A stretch of 64,000 bases of DNA from Qipengyuania_B thermophila (GTDB lineage Bacteria > Pseudomonadota > Alphaproteobacteria > Sphingomonadales > Sphingomonadaceae): assembly GCF_004153605.1 (NCBI RefSeq), contig NZ_SDSI01000002.1:1-64000 (forward strand), written 5' to 3'. Of the stretch, positions 9,306 to 18,632 are shown in pieces. A model generated the notes under the pieces. It saw only the letters and a program-made list of their open reading frames with translations. It was not told where the DNA came from and searched no databases. Every line of letters begins with the position of its first letter. Position 1 is the stretch's first letter. Position numbers and translations under genes: made by a program.

Positions 9306-9334
9306 AGAAGGCGGCCTGCGGGGCCGCCTTCTCT
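9306..9334 (+). terminator. rpsO-pnp intergenic hairpin
   Basis: A perfect 12-bp stem (GAGAAGGCGGCC / GGCCGCCTTCTC) with a 5-nt loop lies 11 nt after the rpsO stop. Only a weak T-rich run follows. At this position in other proteobacteria a hairpin acts as a partial terminator and as an RNase III processing site controlling pnp; which applies here is inference. Confidence 0.75.
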
Positions 9335-9473
9335 GCATCTGGCACGCCGCGGCATCCGGCCGCTTGCGTGCCTCGGGGCCGGACCTTGGCCCCCGCCGGA
9401 CCGGGACGGTAGCACCCCGGCAATGAGGCCCCGCTGCCGCAATGGGGCGCAGCGGGTCGACAAGGAAAACTGA

Positions 9474-11807
9474 ATGTTCGACACCAAGACTGTCTCGCTG
9501 GAGTGGGGCGGAAAGACCCTCACCCTGGAAACCGGCCGCATCGCCCGTCAGGCGGACGGCGCCGTGCTGGCCACCTATGGCGAAACCGTGGTGCTGTGCG
9601 CCGTGACGGCCGCCCGCACCGTGAAGGAAGGGCAGGACTTCTTCCCGCTCACCGTCCATTATCAGGAAAAATTCTCGGCCGCGGGGCGCATTCCCGGCGG
9701 CTTCTTCAAGCGCGAGGCGCGCCCGACGGAAAAGGAAACGCTGACCAGCCGGCTGATCGACCGGCCGGTGCGCCCGCTGTTCCCGGAAGGGTTCTACAAC
9801 GAGATCAACGTCATCGCCCAGGTGCTGTCCTATGATGGCGAGAGCGAGCCGGACATCGTGGCGATGATCGCCGCGTCGGCGGCGCTGACCCTGTCCGGCG
9901 TGCCGTTCATGGGCCCGATCGGCGCGTGCCGCGTCGGCTTCGTCGATGGCGAATACGTCCTCAACCCGATGGCGGAAAAGGCGCTGGCCGAGGGCCGGCT
10001 CGACCTCGTGGTCGCCGCCACCCGGGACGCGGTGATGATGGTGGAGTCCGAGGCGAAGGAGCTCACCGAGGACGAGATGCTGGGCGCGGTGACCTTCGCC
10101 CATGCCGAGTGCCGCAAGGTCATCGACGCGATCATCGCGCTCGCCGAACAGGCGGCCAAGGATCCCTGGGAGCTTCAGCCGGTCGAGGACAAGACCGCCG
10201 CGCTGGAGGAACTGCGCGGGCTCATCGGCGAGGATCTCGCCGCCGCCTACCGCATCACCAACAAGGCCGCCCGCCAGGACGCGGTGAACGCGGCGCGGGC
10301 CAAGGCCCGGGCGCATTACGAAAGCCTCGATCACGAGGATCCGGCCCAGTATCTTGGCAAGCTCAAGCTGGTGAAGACGCTTGAATCGGACATCGTGCGC
10401 AAGGCCATCCTGAAGGACGGTCAGCGGATCGACGGGCGGCGCGTCGACGAGGTCCGCCCGATCGAGGCGATCGTCAACTTCCTGCCGCGTGCGCACGGGT
10501 CGGCCCTGTTCACCCGCGGCGAGACGCAGGCGATCTGCACCACGACGCTGGGCACCAAGGATGCCGAGCAGATGATCGACGGGCTTGAGGGGCTGAGCTA
10601 CTCCAACTTCATGCTGCACTACAACTTCCCGCCCTATTCGGTCGGGGAGGTGGGCCGCTTCGGCGCTGCCGGCCGGCGCGAGATCGGGCACGGCAAGCTC
10701 GCCTGGCGCGCGCTGCACCCGGTGCTGCCGTCAAAGGAGGAGTTCCCCTACACCATCCGCGTCCTGTCCGACATCACGGAGAGCAACGGCTCCTCGTCGA
10801 TGGCGACGGTGTGCGGCGGGTGCCTGTCCATGATGGACGCCGGCGTGCCGATCCAGCGGCCGGTGAGCGGGATCGCGATGGGCCTCATCCTCGAAGGCGA
10901 GGAGTTCACCGTGCTCTCCGACATCCTGGGTGACGAGGACCATCTGGGCGACATGGACTTCAAGGTCGCCGGAACGGAAGCCGGCATCACCAGCCTTCAG
11001 ATGGACATCAAGGTGGCCGGCATCACCGAGGAGATCATGCGCAAGGCGCTTGCCCAGGCCAAGGAAGGGCGTGCGCACATCCTGGGCGAGATGACCAAGG
11101 CCCTGGGTTCTGCCCGGAGCGAGCTGTCGGCCCATGCGCCGCGGATCGAGACGATGCAGATCGACAAGTCCAAGATCCGCGACGTCATCGGCACGGGCGG
11201 CAAGGTCATCCGCGAGATTGTCGCGGAGACCGGGGCCAAGATCGACATCGATGACGAGGGCCTGATCAAGATCAGCTCCTCCGATCCGGCGCAGATCGAA
11301 GCGGCGCGCAAGTGGATCGCCGGGATCACCGAGGAAGCGGAAGTCGGCAAGATCTATGACGGCAAGGTCGTCAACATCGTCGATTTCGGCGCCTTCGTGA
11401 ACTTCATGGGCGGCAAGGACGGCCTCGTCCACGTGTCCGAGATGCGCAACGAGCGGGTGGAAAAGCCGACCGACGTCGTGTCCGAAGGCATGGCGGTGAA
11501 GGTCAAGGTGCTCGAGATCGACCCGCGCGGCAAGGTTCGCCTCTCCATGCGCGTCGTGGACCAGGAAACCGGCGAGGAACTGGAAGACACCCGCCCGCCG
11601 CGCGAGCCGCGTGGTGACCGCGGTCCGCGCGAAGGGGGCCGGGGCGGCCGTGACGGCGACCGTCGGCGGCCGCGCGGCGATGGCGGCCGCGAGGGCGGAC
11701 GCGGCGGTGACCGCGACCGCGGCCCGCGCGCCGAACGCCGCGAGGAAAGCGGGGACGGGCAGAGCGGAGGCGATCCCGATCACCTGCCCGCGTTCCTGCG
11801 CGACTGA
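9474..11807 (+). CDS. pnp: polyribonucleotide nucleotidyltransferase (PNPase)
   Basis: 3'-5' phosphorolytic exoribonuclease and degradosome component. Two RNase PH-like domains, an all-alpha linker, then a KH domain (IDKSKIRDVIGTGGKVIRE) and an S1 domain (GKIYDGKVVNIVDFGAFVNF). The 777-residue product ends with a roughly 90-residue Arg/Gly/Asp-rich tail, typical of alphaproteobacterial PNPases and possibly an RNA or RNase E contact. A 178-nt leader with a hairpin separates it from rpsO, consistent with autoregulation. Confidence 0.98.
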   Translation: MFDTKTVSLEWGGKTLTLETGRIARQADGAVLATYGETVVLCAVTAARTVKEGQDFFPLTVHYQEKFSAAGRIPGGFFKREARPTEKETLTSRLIDRPVRPLFPEGFYNEINVIAQVLSYDGESEPDIVAMIAASAALTLSGVPFMGPIGACRVGFVDGEYVLNPMAEKALAEGRLDLVVAATRDAVMMVESEAKELTEDEMLGAVTFAHAECRKVIDAIIALAEQAAKDPWELQPVEDKTAALEELRGLIGEDLAAAYRITNKAARQDAVNAARAKARAHYESLDHEDPAQYLGKLKLVKTLESDIVRKAILKDGQRIDGRRVDEVRPIEAIVNFLPRAHGSALFTRGETQAICTTTLGTKDAEQMIDGLEGLSYSNFMLHYNFPPYSVGEVGRFGAAGRREIGHGKLAWRALHPVLPSKEEFPYTIRVLSDITESNGSSSMATVCGGCLSMMDAGVPIQRPVSGIAMGLILEGEEFTVLSDILGDEDHLGDMDFKVAGTEAGITSLQMDIKVAGITEEIMRKALAQAKEGRAHILGEMTKALGSARSELSAHAPRIETMQIDKSKIRDVIGTGGKVIREIVAETGAKIDIDDEGLIKISSSDPAQIEAARKWIAGITEEAEVGKIYDGKVVNIVDFGAFVNFMGGKDGLVHVSEMRNERVEKPTDVVSEGMAVKVKVLEIDPRGKVRLSMRVVDQETGEELEDTRPPREPRGDRGPREGGRGGRDGDRRRPRGDGGREGGRGGDRDRGPRAERREESGDGQSGGDPDHLPAFLRD

Positions 11808-11831
11808 CGCGGGCACAGGCTGAGCAACCGG

Positions 11832-11866
11832 GGGCCGCAGGCAAATGTCTGCGGCCCTTGGCTTTT
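11832..11866 (+). terminator. pnp terminator
   Basis: Nine-bp stem GGGCCGCAG / CTGCGGCCC with an 8-nt loop, followed by TTGGCTTTT, 24 nt after the pnp stop. A good Rho-independent terminator candidate. Confidence 0.8.
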
Positions 11867-11915
11867 CCTGGCCACCCATGTAGGTGGCGCGCGCGATGAG
11901 GGGGCACACAGGACA

Positions 11916-12968
11916 ATGACCAGCGCGTCCGATTCACAGATGTCGGTGCTTTTCACCCGCTTTCCGCTGGCGAAGGGGCGCCCCTGGATCGGCCATGCGG
12001 TGGCGGTGGTGGCCACGCTTGCCGCCTGTGCGCTGCGGTTCGCTCTGGATTCGTCGCTGCCGACGGGCTTCCCGTTCCTCACCTTCCTGCCGGTGGTCAT
12101 TCTCGTCGCCTTCCTGTTCGGCGTGGGGCCGGGCGTCGTCTCGGCGGTGCTGTCGACGCTGCTCGCGTGGTACTTCTTCGTTCCGCCGCCAAACAGCTGG
12201 GTGCTCAGCGACACCTCGGTCGTCGCCCTGCTGTTTCTCGTCTTCATCCTCGCCGTGCAGGTGGTGCTCATCCACTGGATGCAGCGGGCCAACGCCGCGC
12301 TCGATGCCGAGCGCCGGCGCAGCGACGAACTCGTGAGTCACCGGGAGACGCTGTTCAAGGAGCTGCAGCACCGGGTCGGCAACAACCTGCAGATGATCGG
12401 GTCGCTCATCGCGTTGCAGAAGCGGCGCATGGACGACCCGGCGGCGCGCGCCGCGCTGGACGAGGCGAGCCGTCGGCTTGGGCTGGTCGGGCGGATCCAG
12501 CGGCAGCTCTACGATCCGGCCGGGGCACAGCTCAGCCTTGCGGCCTATATCGACCAGATCTGCCGCGACGTGATCGCCGCCTCCGGGCGCGACGGCATCA
12601 GCTACGAATTCGTCGCCAATGCCGATGCCAGCCTGCCTCCCGAAAAGGCGATCCCGACCGCGCTCGTGATTGCCGAGGCGCTCAACAATTCGCTGGAGCA
12701 CGGCTTCGGCAATGGCGGCAACGGCAAGGTGGTCGCCAGCGTGGCGCGGGCCGACAACAAGGTGGAGATCATCGTCGCCGACAACGGCGCCGGGCTGCCG
12801 GCTGGGTTCGACATCATGCAGGCCGAGAGCCTCGGCCTCAGGATCGCGCGGACGCTGGCGCAGTCGCTGGGCGGGTGCTTCACGCTCGAGGCGGCGCCGG
12901 CAGGCTCGGGCACGGTGGCCCGGCTGGTGATCACGAACGAGCTGGCGTCGCCGCCGCTTCCTGCCTAG
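11916..12968 (+). CDS. membrane sensor histidine kinase (DUF4118-like, HisKA_2)
   Basis: Sensor kinase of 350 residues. About four hydrophobic segments span residues 25-120 and resemble the KdpD-type DUF4118 membrane unit. A HisKA_2 dimerisation domain follows with the probable phospho-acceptor H152 in FKELQHRVGNNLQM, then a HATPase domain with N box EALNNSLEHGF and G1 box VADNGAGLPAG. Its partner receiver is not adjacent; the only free receiver in the window is at 39.4-39.8 kb. The 3' end nearly abuts the convergent pyk. Confidence 0.9.
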   Translation: MTSASDSQMSVLFTRFPLAKGRPWIGHAVAVVATLAACALRFALDSSLPTGFPFLTFLPVVILVAFLFGVGPGVVSAVLSTLLAWYFFVPPPNSWVLSDTSVVALLFLVFILAVQVVLIHWMQRANAALDAERRRSDELVSHRETLFKELQHRVGNNLQMIGSLIALQKRRMDDPAARAALDEASRRLGLVGRIQRQLYDPAGAQLSLAAYIDQICRDVIAASGRDGISYEFVANADASLPPEKAIPTALVIAEALNNSLEHGFGNGGNGKVVASVARADNKVEIIVADNGAGLPAGFDIMQAESLGLRIARTLAQSLGGCFTLEAAPAGSGTVARLVITNELASPPLPA

Positions 12969-12971
12969 CCC

Positions 12972-14426
12972 TCAGCGCTCGTAGCCGGACAGCTCGTTTC
13001 CGGTGAGGGTCACGACATGGAGGAGGTTGGTCGCCCCCGGCGTGCCGAACGGCACCCCGGCGAGCACCACGAGCCGGCTCCCGGCCTGGCCGAAGCCGTG
13101 GCGCAGGGCCATGCGCCGCCCCTTGGCGATCATGCCCTCGAAACTGCCGATGTCCTTCGTGACCACCGGATGCGCGCCCCACAGCAGCGCGCAGCGCCGC
13201 GCCGTCTCGCGCGAGGGGGTCAGCACCAGCACCGGCACGCTGGGCCGCTCGCGCGCCACGCGCCGGGCGGTCGAGCCGGAGGCGGTGAACACCGTGATCG
13301 CGCCCACGGCGATGGTGTCGGCAATGGTCATGCACGCGTGCGAGAGAGCGTCGGCCGTGGTGGCGTCGGGCGGCGTGTCGAGGAACCGGACGCGGGGCAG
13401 ATAGGCGTCGTCACGCTCGACCTGGGTGGCGATCCGGCTCATGATCGCGACCGCTTCCTCCGGCCATTCGCCCGCGGCGGTCTCGGCCGACAGCATGACC
13501 GCATCGGCGCCGTCATAGACGGCGTTGGCGACGTCGGAGACTTCCGCGCGGGTCGGGGCGGGCGACTCGATCATCGACTCCAGCATCTGCGTCGCCACGA
13601 TCACCGGCTTGCCCGCGCGGCGGGTGGCGTTGACGATCTTCTTCTGGAGCGGCGGCACTTCCTCCGGCAGCAATTCGACGCCGAGATCCCCGCGGGCGAC
13701 CATGATCCCGTCCGCCAGCTCGATCAGTTCGTCCAGACGCCGCACGGCTGACGGCTTTTCGATCTTGGCGCACAGCAGCGCGCGTCCGCCGATCAGCTTG
13801 CGCGCCTCGGCAAGGTCCTCCGGCCGCTGCACGAAGGACAGGCCGATCCAGTCGCAACCCTGCTCGACCGCGAAGGAGAGATCGGCCCGGTCCTTCTCCG
13901 TCAGCGCCGGGATCGGGATCTCGGCATCCGGAACGTTGACGCCCTTGCGGTCGGAGATGACCCCGCCGACATCGGCTGAACACAGGATGCTGTCCGCGTC
14001 GGCGCGGATCACCCGCAGCTGGATCTTGCCGTCGTTGATGAGCAGCCGCTGTCCCTTTTCCATGATGCCGAACAGCTCGGGATGGGGCAGGTGGACGCGG
14101 TTCTCGTCGCCGGGCGCGGAATCGCGGTCGAGGGTGAAGTGGCCGGAATGGCGGATCACCGCCCGTCCGCCCTGGAAGGTCCCCACGCGCAGCTTGGGGC
14201 CCTGAAGATCGGCGAGGATGGCGACGGGGCGCTCCAGCCGGGCCTCGATGGCGCGGATCGCGGCGACAACCTCGGCATGCCCCTCGCGCTCGCCATGGCT
14301 CATGTTGATGCGGAACGCGTCGGCGCCCGCGCGCAGCAGCTTCTCCAGCATCGCCGGAGTGCGGGACGCCGGACCGACGGTGGCGAGGATCTTGACCTTG
14401 CGGGCGCGGGGTTGAAGCTTTGCCAT
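12972..14426 (-). CDS. pyk: pyruvate kinase
   Basis: Transfers phosphate from phosphoenolpyruvate to ADP in the last step of glycolysis. The 484-residue product carries all landmarks: KILATVGPAS at the N-terminus, NMSHGEREGH, the signature CAKIEKPSAV with the catalytic lysine, MVARGDLGVEL for metal and substrate binding, and a C-terminal regulatory domain with AVGAITVFTASGSTARRVA. Start at ATG 14426. Stands alone, convergent with the sensor kinase. Confidence 0.97.
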   Translation of the reverse strand: MAKLQPRARKVKILATVGPASRTPAMLEKLLRAGADAFRINMSHGEREGHAEVVAAIRAIEARLERPVAILADLQGPKLRVGTFQGGRAVIRHSGHFTLDRDSAPGDENRVHLPHPELFGIMEKGQRLLINDGKIQLRVIRADADSILCSADVGGVISDRKGVNVPDAEIPIPALTEKDRADLSFAVEQGCDWIGLSFVQRPEDLAEARKLIGGRALLCAKIEKPSAVRRLDELIELADGIMVARGDLGVELLPEEVPPLQKKIVNATRRAGKPVIVATQMLESMIESPAPTRAEVSDVANAVYDGADAVMLSAETAAGEWPEEAVAIMSRIATQVERDDAYLPRVRFLDTPPDATTADALSHACMTIADTIAVGAITVFTASGSTARRVARERPSVPVLVLTPSRETARRCALLWGAHPVVTKDIGSFEGMIAKGRRMALRHGFGQAGSRLVVLAGVPFGTPGATNLLHVVTLTGNELSGYER

Positions 14427-14580
14427 GGGGCCGGGCCTATGCCATCCCGCGCGCCGGACGCAAACCCGTTCGCGCGATCGGGCACGGATTGCGCAGCCGA
14501 TTGCTGCCTTGCCGCCACGGGCCTCGCTGCGTTAACGCCCTGCCACCGATTCACCCTCTCACCACCGGAGCTTCACGACA

Positions 14581-14817
14581 ATGGCCGATGCCACCGACGA
14601 CCGTCTGCGCCTGCTGATCGAGCGGATCGAGCGCCTCGAGGAGGAGAAGAAGGGCACGGCCGACGACATCCGCGACGTGTACGCGGAAGCCAAGGCCGTC
14701 GGCTATGACACCAAGATCATGCGCCAGATCGTCCGGCTGCGCAAAATGAAGCCGAACGACCGCGAGGAGCAGGAGACGATCCTCGAAACCTACAAGAACG
14801 CGCTCGGCATGGGCTGA
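14581..14817 (+). CDS. DUF2312 (GapR-family) nucleoid-associated protein
   Basis: A 78-residue, strongly helical protein of the DUF2312 family (RLLIERIERLEEEKKGTADD then DIRDVYAEAKAVGYDTKIMRQIVRLRK). In Caulobacter this family is GapR, which binds overtwisted, AT-rich DNA ahead of replication and transcription forks. The protein is the usual family length, and the coiled-coil N-terminal half and basic C-terminal helices are visible. Identification by family pattern is confident; the role here is by analogy. Confidence 0.92.
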   Translation: MADATDDRLRLLIERIERLEEEKKGTADDIRDVYAEAKAVGYDTKIMRQIVRLRKMKPNDREEQETILETYKNALGMG

Positions 14818-14892
14818 CGCGACGACGGGTCCGGAACACCTTGGGCAGCCCGTGATTGAGGAGGCAAGACCAGCAACGGGCAGGAACCTCTC

Positions 14893-15837
14893 ATGAGCGG
14901 CAAGGCTGACGCCAAGGCGTCGAAGAAGGACAAGAAGGGCAAGGGCGGCGAGAGCAAGCCGAAGAAGGGCGGCGCAAAGACCAAGGGCGCCTTCGTCGGC
15001 AAGACGGCCGAGGAGCCGCGCCTGCCGGGCCACGAAAGCCAGATGGAGCGCAAGCCGAAATGGGAGCCGCGCTACCCCGGCTCCGGCCGGCTCAAGGACA
15101 AGGTGGCGATCGTCACCGGCGCGGACAGCGGCATCGGACGCGCCGTCGCCGTGCTGTTCGCGCGCGAGGGGGCGAATGTCTGCATCTCCTATCTCGAGGA
15201 GCATGACGACGCCGAGGAAACCCGCAAGGCCTGCGAGAAGGAGGGCGCGCAGGCCTTCGTGATCGCCGGCGATCTGGGCGACAAGGCGCATTGCGAACGG
15301 GTCGTGGCGGAGACCATCGACCGCTTCGGCCGCCTCGACGTGCTCGTCAACAACGCCGGCGAGCAGCATCCCGACGAGGACATCACCGACATCACCGTCG
15401 AGCAGCTTCAGCGCACGTTCCAGACGAACATCTACTCGATGTTCTACATGGTGCAGGCCGCCCGGCCGCACCTCAAGCGGGGCGCAGCCATCGTGAACTG
15501 CACCAGCGTGACGATGTACAAGGGCGCCAAGATCCTGCTCGACTACAGCGCCACCAAGGGCGCGATCACCGCGTTCACCCGCTCGCTGTCGGAGAGCCTG
15601 ATCGAGGACGGGATCCGCGTCAACGCGGTCGCGCCCGGACCGATCTGGACGCCGCTCAACCCGTGCGGCGGGCAGCCCAAGGAGAAGATCCCGACCTTCG
15701 GCCAGGACACGCCGATGGGCCGCCCCGGCGAGCCGAACGAGGTGGCGCCCTCGTTCCTGTTCCTCGCCTGCGAGGATGCCTCGTACATGTCCGGGCAGGT
15801 GCTGCACCCCAACGGCGGCACCATCGTCAACGGGTGA
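14893..15837 (+). CDS. SDR family oxidoreductase with Lys-rich N-terminus
   Basis: NAD(P)-dependent short-chain dehydrogenase of the YghA/glucose-1-dehydrogenase-like group. The Rossmann motif TGADSGIGRA starts near residue 76, with NNAGEQHPDEDI further on, and the catalytic Ser-Tyr-Lys set is in CTSVTMYKG and YSATKGA. Residues 1-45 are an unusual low-complexity tail rich in Lys, Gly and Ala, absent from classical SDRs and possibly nucleic acid- or surface-binding. Substrate unknown. Stands between DUF2312 and a convergent CPBP protease. Confidence 0.9.
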   Translation: MSGKADAKASKKDKKGKGGESKPKKGGAKTKGAFVGKTAEEPRLPGHESQMERKPKWEPRYPGSGRLKDKVAIVTGADSGIGRAVAVLFAREGANVCISYLEEHDDAEETRKACEKEGAQAFVIAGDLGDKAHCERVVAETIDRFGRLDVLVNNAGEQHPDEDITDITVEQLQRTFQTNIYSMFYMVQAARPHLKRGAAIVNCTSVTMYKGAKILLDYSATKGAITAFTRSLSESLIEDGIRVNAVAPGPIWTPLNPCGGQPKEKIPTFGQDTPMGRPGEPNEVAPSFLFLACEDASYMSGQVLHPNGGTIVNG

Positions 15838-15863
15838 AGACGGCGTGCGGGTGAGGGGCGCGC

Positions 15864-16628
15864 TCAGCCCGCGCCGGTCACCTGCTCCGTCAGCAGCGCG
15901 AGCGTCACGGCCGTGCCGTTGTGCAGCATGTGCAAGGCGATGGCCGACCACAGGCCGTAATGCACCCGGGCATAGCCGAAGATGGTCCCGGCGATCAGCT
16001 GCGGAATGACCAGCACGAACACCACCCAGTTCTGCGGGCCGGTGTAGTTCCAGATGTGAATGCTGGCGAAGGCGAGCGCGCTGGCCCAGAAGAACAGCGG
16101 AAAGGCGCGGGCATACCACGCCGGCCGGTCATGCTGGCGCAGGGTCCACAGCGCCGCGGCCGCCATTGCCGCCGTCCCGGCCCCGATGGCCAGCGCCGCG
16201 ATGTTCGGCGACGCGCCTCCTCCCGCGGCAACGAAGGAGAGGGCCGCCGCCCCCGCGCCGAGGGTCAGCAGCGCGAGCGCGTGCCCCGGTCGTCCGGACA
16301 GCCAGCCGCGAAAGAGCGTCTCCTCCATCACCGGCGCGCCGACGATGATGAGCAGCAGCACCGGCGCGGTCCAGGCAAGATCCTGCAGCGCGTTGTCCGG
16401 GAACTCGGCCCCGGCGAGATAGGCCGTGCCGCCGATCACCAGCAGCGCCGCCATCAGCGCGAAATCGAGCAGCAGCAGCCGCCCCGTCGCCGCCACGCTC
16501 CGGCGGTCGGGCCGGCGCGCGCGGGCGGGCACCCGCGGGCGGCGTAGGAAGCGGGCGAACTGCCGCCATTCCCCCGGCAGGGTGGAGGCCGGCTCCGGCC
16601 GTGACAGGGTTGAGATTTGGTGCATCAT
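15864..16628 (-). CDS. CPBP family intramembrane glutamic endopeptidase
   Basis: A 254-residue polytopic membrane protein. The CPBP (CAAX-like) motifs are present: EETLFRGWLSG (EExxxR), FASIHIWNY (FxxxH) and a late HMLHN. Related proteins cleave prenylated or other membrane substrates, but bacterial targets are mostly unknown. Divergent from yebC with about 54 bp between the starts. Confidence 0.88.
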   Translation of the reverse strand: MMHQISTLSRPEPASTLPGEWRQFARFLRRPRVPARARRPDRRSVAATGRLLLLDFALMAALLVIGGTAYLAGAEFPDNALQDLAWTAPVLLLIIVGAPVMEETLFRGWLSGRPGHALALLTLGAGAAALSFVAAGGGASPNIAALAIGAGTAAMAAAALWTLRQHDRPAWYARAFPLFFWASALAFASIHIWNYTGPQNWVVFVLVIPQLIAGTIFGYARVHYGLWSAIALHMLHNGTAVTLALLTEQVTGAG

Positions 16629-16682
16629 GCGGCTATTGCGCCCTCACCGTAACCAACCCGTGAAAGAGCGACGAACAGCCCC

Positions 16683-17426
16683 ATGGCAGGTCATTCCAAA
16701 TTCAAGAACATCATGCACCGCAAGGGGGCGCAGGACAAGAAGCGCTCGAACCTGTTCTCCAAGCTTTCCCGCGAGATCACCGTTGCGGCCCGGATGGGAT
16801 TGCCCGACCCCGACATGAATCCGCGCCTGCGCCTCGCGGTCAACGCCGCCAAGGCGCAGTCGATGCCCAAGGACAACATCCAGCGGGCGATCGACAAAGC
16901 GAGCGGGGGTGACGCGGAGAACTACGAGGAGGTGCGCTACGAAGGCTACGGACCGGGTGGCAGCGCGATCATCGTCGAGGCCCTGACCGACAACCGCAAC
17001 CGCACCGCCACCAATGTCCGCACCGCCTTTGCCAAGAACGGCGGCAATCTGGGGGCGAGCGGGTCGGTGTCGCACGGCTTCGAACGGCTGGGGCTGATCG
17101 TCTATCCGGTGGCGGCGGGTTCGGAGGAGCAGGTGCTCGAGGCCGCCATGGAGGCCGGCGCGCAGGACATCGCCTCGGGGGCGGACGGGCACGAGATCTG
17201 GACGGCGCCCGATGACCTGCACCAGGTCGCCGCCGCGCTGGAAGCGGCGCTGGGAGAGGCGGAAACGGTCAAGCTGGCGTGGAAGCCGACGCTCACCGTG
17301 GCGCTGGGCGCGGCGGAGGCGGCAACGCTGCTCAAGCTCATCGACGCGCTCGACGACGACGATGACGTGCAGACGGTATGGGGCAACTACGAGATCAGCG
17401 ACGAGGTGATGGAGGCCGTCGGCTGA
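16683..17426 (+). CDS. YebC/PmpR family protein
   Basis: A 247-residue YebC/PmpR (TACO1-like) protein. Members have been described as transcription regulators and, more recently, as translation factors that relieve ribosome stalling. Conserved N-terminus MAGHSKFKNIMHRKGAQDKKR and DNIQRAIDKASGG, then YEGYGPGGSAIIVE. ruvC follows 31 nt downstream, the usual yebC-ruvC neighbourhood. Confidence 0.96.
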   Translation: MAGHSKFKNIMHRKGAQDKKRSNLFSKLSREITVAARMGLPDPDMNPRLRLAVNAAKAQSMPKDNIQRAIDKASGGDAENYEEVRYEGYGPGGSAIIVEALTDNRNRTATNVRTAFAKNGGNLGASGSVSHGFERLGLIVYPVAAGSEEQVLEAAMEAGAQDIASGADGHEIWTAPDDLHQVAAALEAALGEAETVKLAWKPTLTVALGAAEAATLLKLIDALDDDDDVQTVWGNYEISDEVMEAVG

Positions 17427-17457
17427 GCCGCGGACGCGGCCCGGCGCCGGGTAGCCG

Positions 17458-17934
17458 GTGACGCTTATCCTGGGCCTCGATCCGTCGCTGTCCTGCACGG
17501 GATGGGGGCTGATCCGGGTTGACGGCGCGCGCCTTTCGCACATCGCCAACGGGCAGATCGCCCCTCCGCGCGACAGGGGACTGCCGGAGCGTCTCGCGGC
17601 GCTTCACGCGGGCGTCGGCCGCGTCATCGCCCTGCACCGGCCGGAGCGCGCGGCGTGCGAGGAAGTGTTCGTGAACAGGAATCCGCAATCCACGCTCAAG
17701 CTCGCGCAGGCCAGAGGCGCGGTGCTGGCCGCCTGCGGCGCGGCGGGGCTGCCGGTCAGCGAACACGCCGCTCGACTGGTGAAAAAAGCGGTCGTGGGGA
17801 CCGGCGCGGCGGAAAAGCCGCAGATCGCCGCGATGCTGCGCGTGCTGCTGCCCGGCGCGGACATCAGCGGACCCGATGCGGCCGACGCGCTGGCGGTCGC
17901 CATCGCCGACGCGCATCTGCGCCCGCCGCGTTGA
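17458..17934 (+). CDS. ruvC: Holliday junction endodeoxyribonuclease RuvC
   Basis: Resolves Holliday junctions by paired nicks. The 158-residue product has the catalytic carboxylates in GLDPSLSCTGWG (first Asp), in ACEEVFV (Glu) and in GPDAADALAVAIADAH near the C-terminus. A GTG start at 17458 fits the conserved N-terminus. ruvA and ruvB are not in the window. It ends directly against the convergent 55-residue membrane protein gene. Confidence 0.96.
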   Translation: MTLILGLDPSLSCTGWGLIRVDGARLSHIANGQIAPPRDRGLPERLAALHAGVGRVIALHRPERAACEEVFVNRNPQSTLKLAQARGAVLAACGAAGLPVSEHAARLVKKAVVGTGAAEKPQIAAMLRVLLPGADISGPDAADALAVAIADAHLRPPR

Positions 17935-18102
17935 TCAGGGCAGGTCGCGCGGATCGGACACGATGCGCGCCTGATCGCTCAGCGGCCCGCCCGCGACCGG
18001 CTCCGTGCCGATCCGCGGCGCGGCCGGGGCAAAGGGGCCGGTCCTCTGGGCGTAGTGGTAGCCGAAGTAGCCGATGGCACCCAAGGCGAGCAGTCTGAGC
18101 AT
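17935..18102 (-). CDS. small single-pass membrane protein, 55 residues
   Basis: Not recognised as a named family. The ATG at 18102 has AAAGGAG about 8 nt upstream, so translation is likely. The product begins with a hydrophobic segment (MLRLLALGAIGYFGYHYAQ) and ends in a Pro/Gly/Asp-rich soluble tail. The frame is open farther upstream (to 18171) but without a ribosome site. It abuts the ruvC stop tail-to-tail. Confidence 0.65.
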   Translation of the reverse strand: MLRLLALGAIGYFGYHYAQRTGPFAPAAPRIGTEPVAGGPLSDQARIVSDPRDLP

Positions 18103-18284
18103 GGGAAAACTCCTTTGTGGAAGGCCAAACGACCCAGCCCGTCGCTGGCTCCCGGCAAAGGCGCTGTCCAACAGGCTGGCTGATGCTCTAGAACCGGGCC
18201 GCCGCTGCGGACGCCGCGCCGCCGGCCTTTGTCTTCAGGACCGTGTCACATGCGGTCCATGTGTGTCTCCGGAGCGACGAGCCG

Positions 18285-18632
18285 ATGACCCTGACCCTCT
18301 ACGGCATTCCGAACTGCGACACCGTCCGCAAGGCGCGCCGGTGGCTGGACGGGAACGGCATCCGCCACGCCTTTCACGATCTGCGGGGCGAGGGTCTGGA
18401 GCGGGACGTGCTTGAGCGCTGGGCGGACCGCGCCGGCTGGCAGTCGCTGCTCAACACGCGGTCGACCACCTTCCGGACGCTCGGCGACAAGGAGCGGGTC
18501 GTCACCGACCGCGGCGCCGCCATGGAAGCGATGCTGCAACATCCCACGCTCATCAAGCGGCCGGTGGCGGAGCGCGGCGAAACGGTGCTGGTCGGCTTCA
18601 ACGCGAGCGAGTGGGAGAACGCGCTGTGCTGA
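18285..18632 (+). CDS. ArsC/Spx-family (YffB-like) protein
   Basis: A 115-residue thioredoxin-fold protein of the ArsC/Spx family, YffB-like group. The N-terminus YGIPNCDTVRKARRWL contains the single conserved cysteine; LIKRPV is the conserved C-terminal motif. YffB-type proteins are annotated as putative glutathione-dependent reductases, not proven arsenate reductases, and no ars genes are near. Start at ATG 18285, with GGAG about 10 nt upstream. The downstream GDPD gene overlaps its end. Confidence 0.88.
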   Translation: MTLTLYGIPNCDTVRKARRWLDGNGIRHAFHDLRGEGLERDVLERWADRAGWQSLLNTRSTTFRTLGDKERVVTDRGAAMEAMLQHPTLIKRPVAERGETVLVGFNASEWENALC

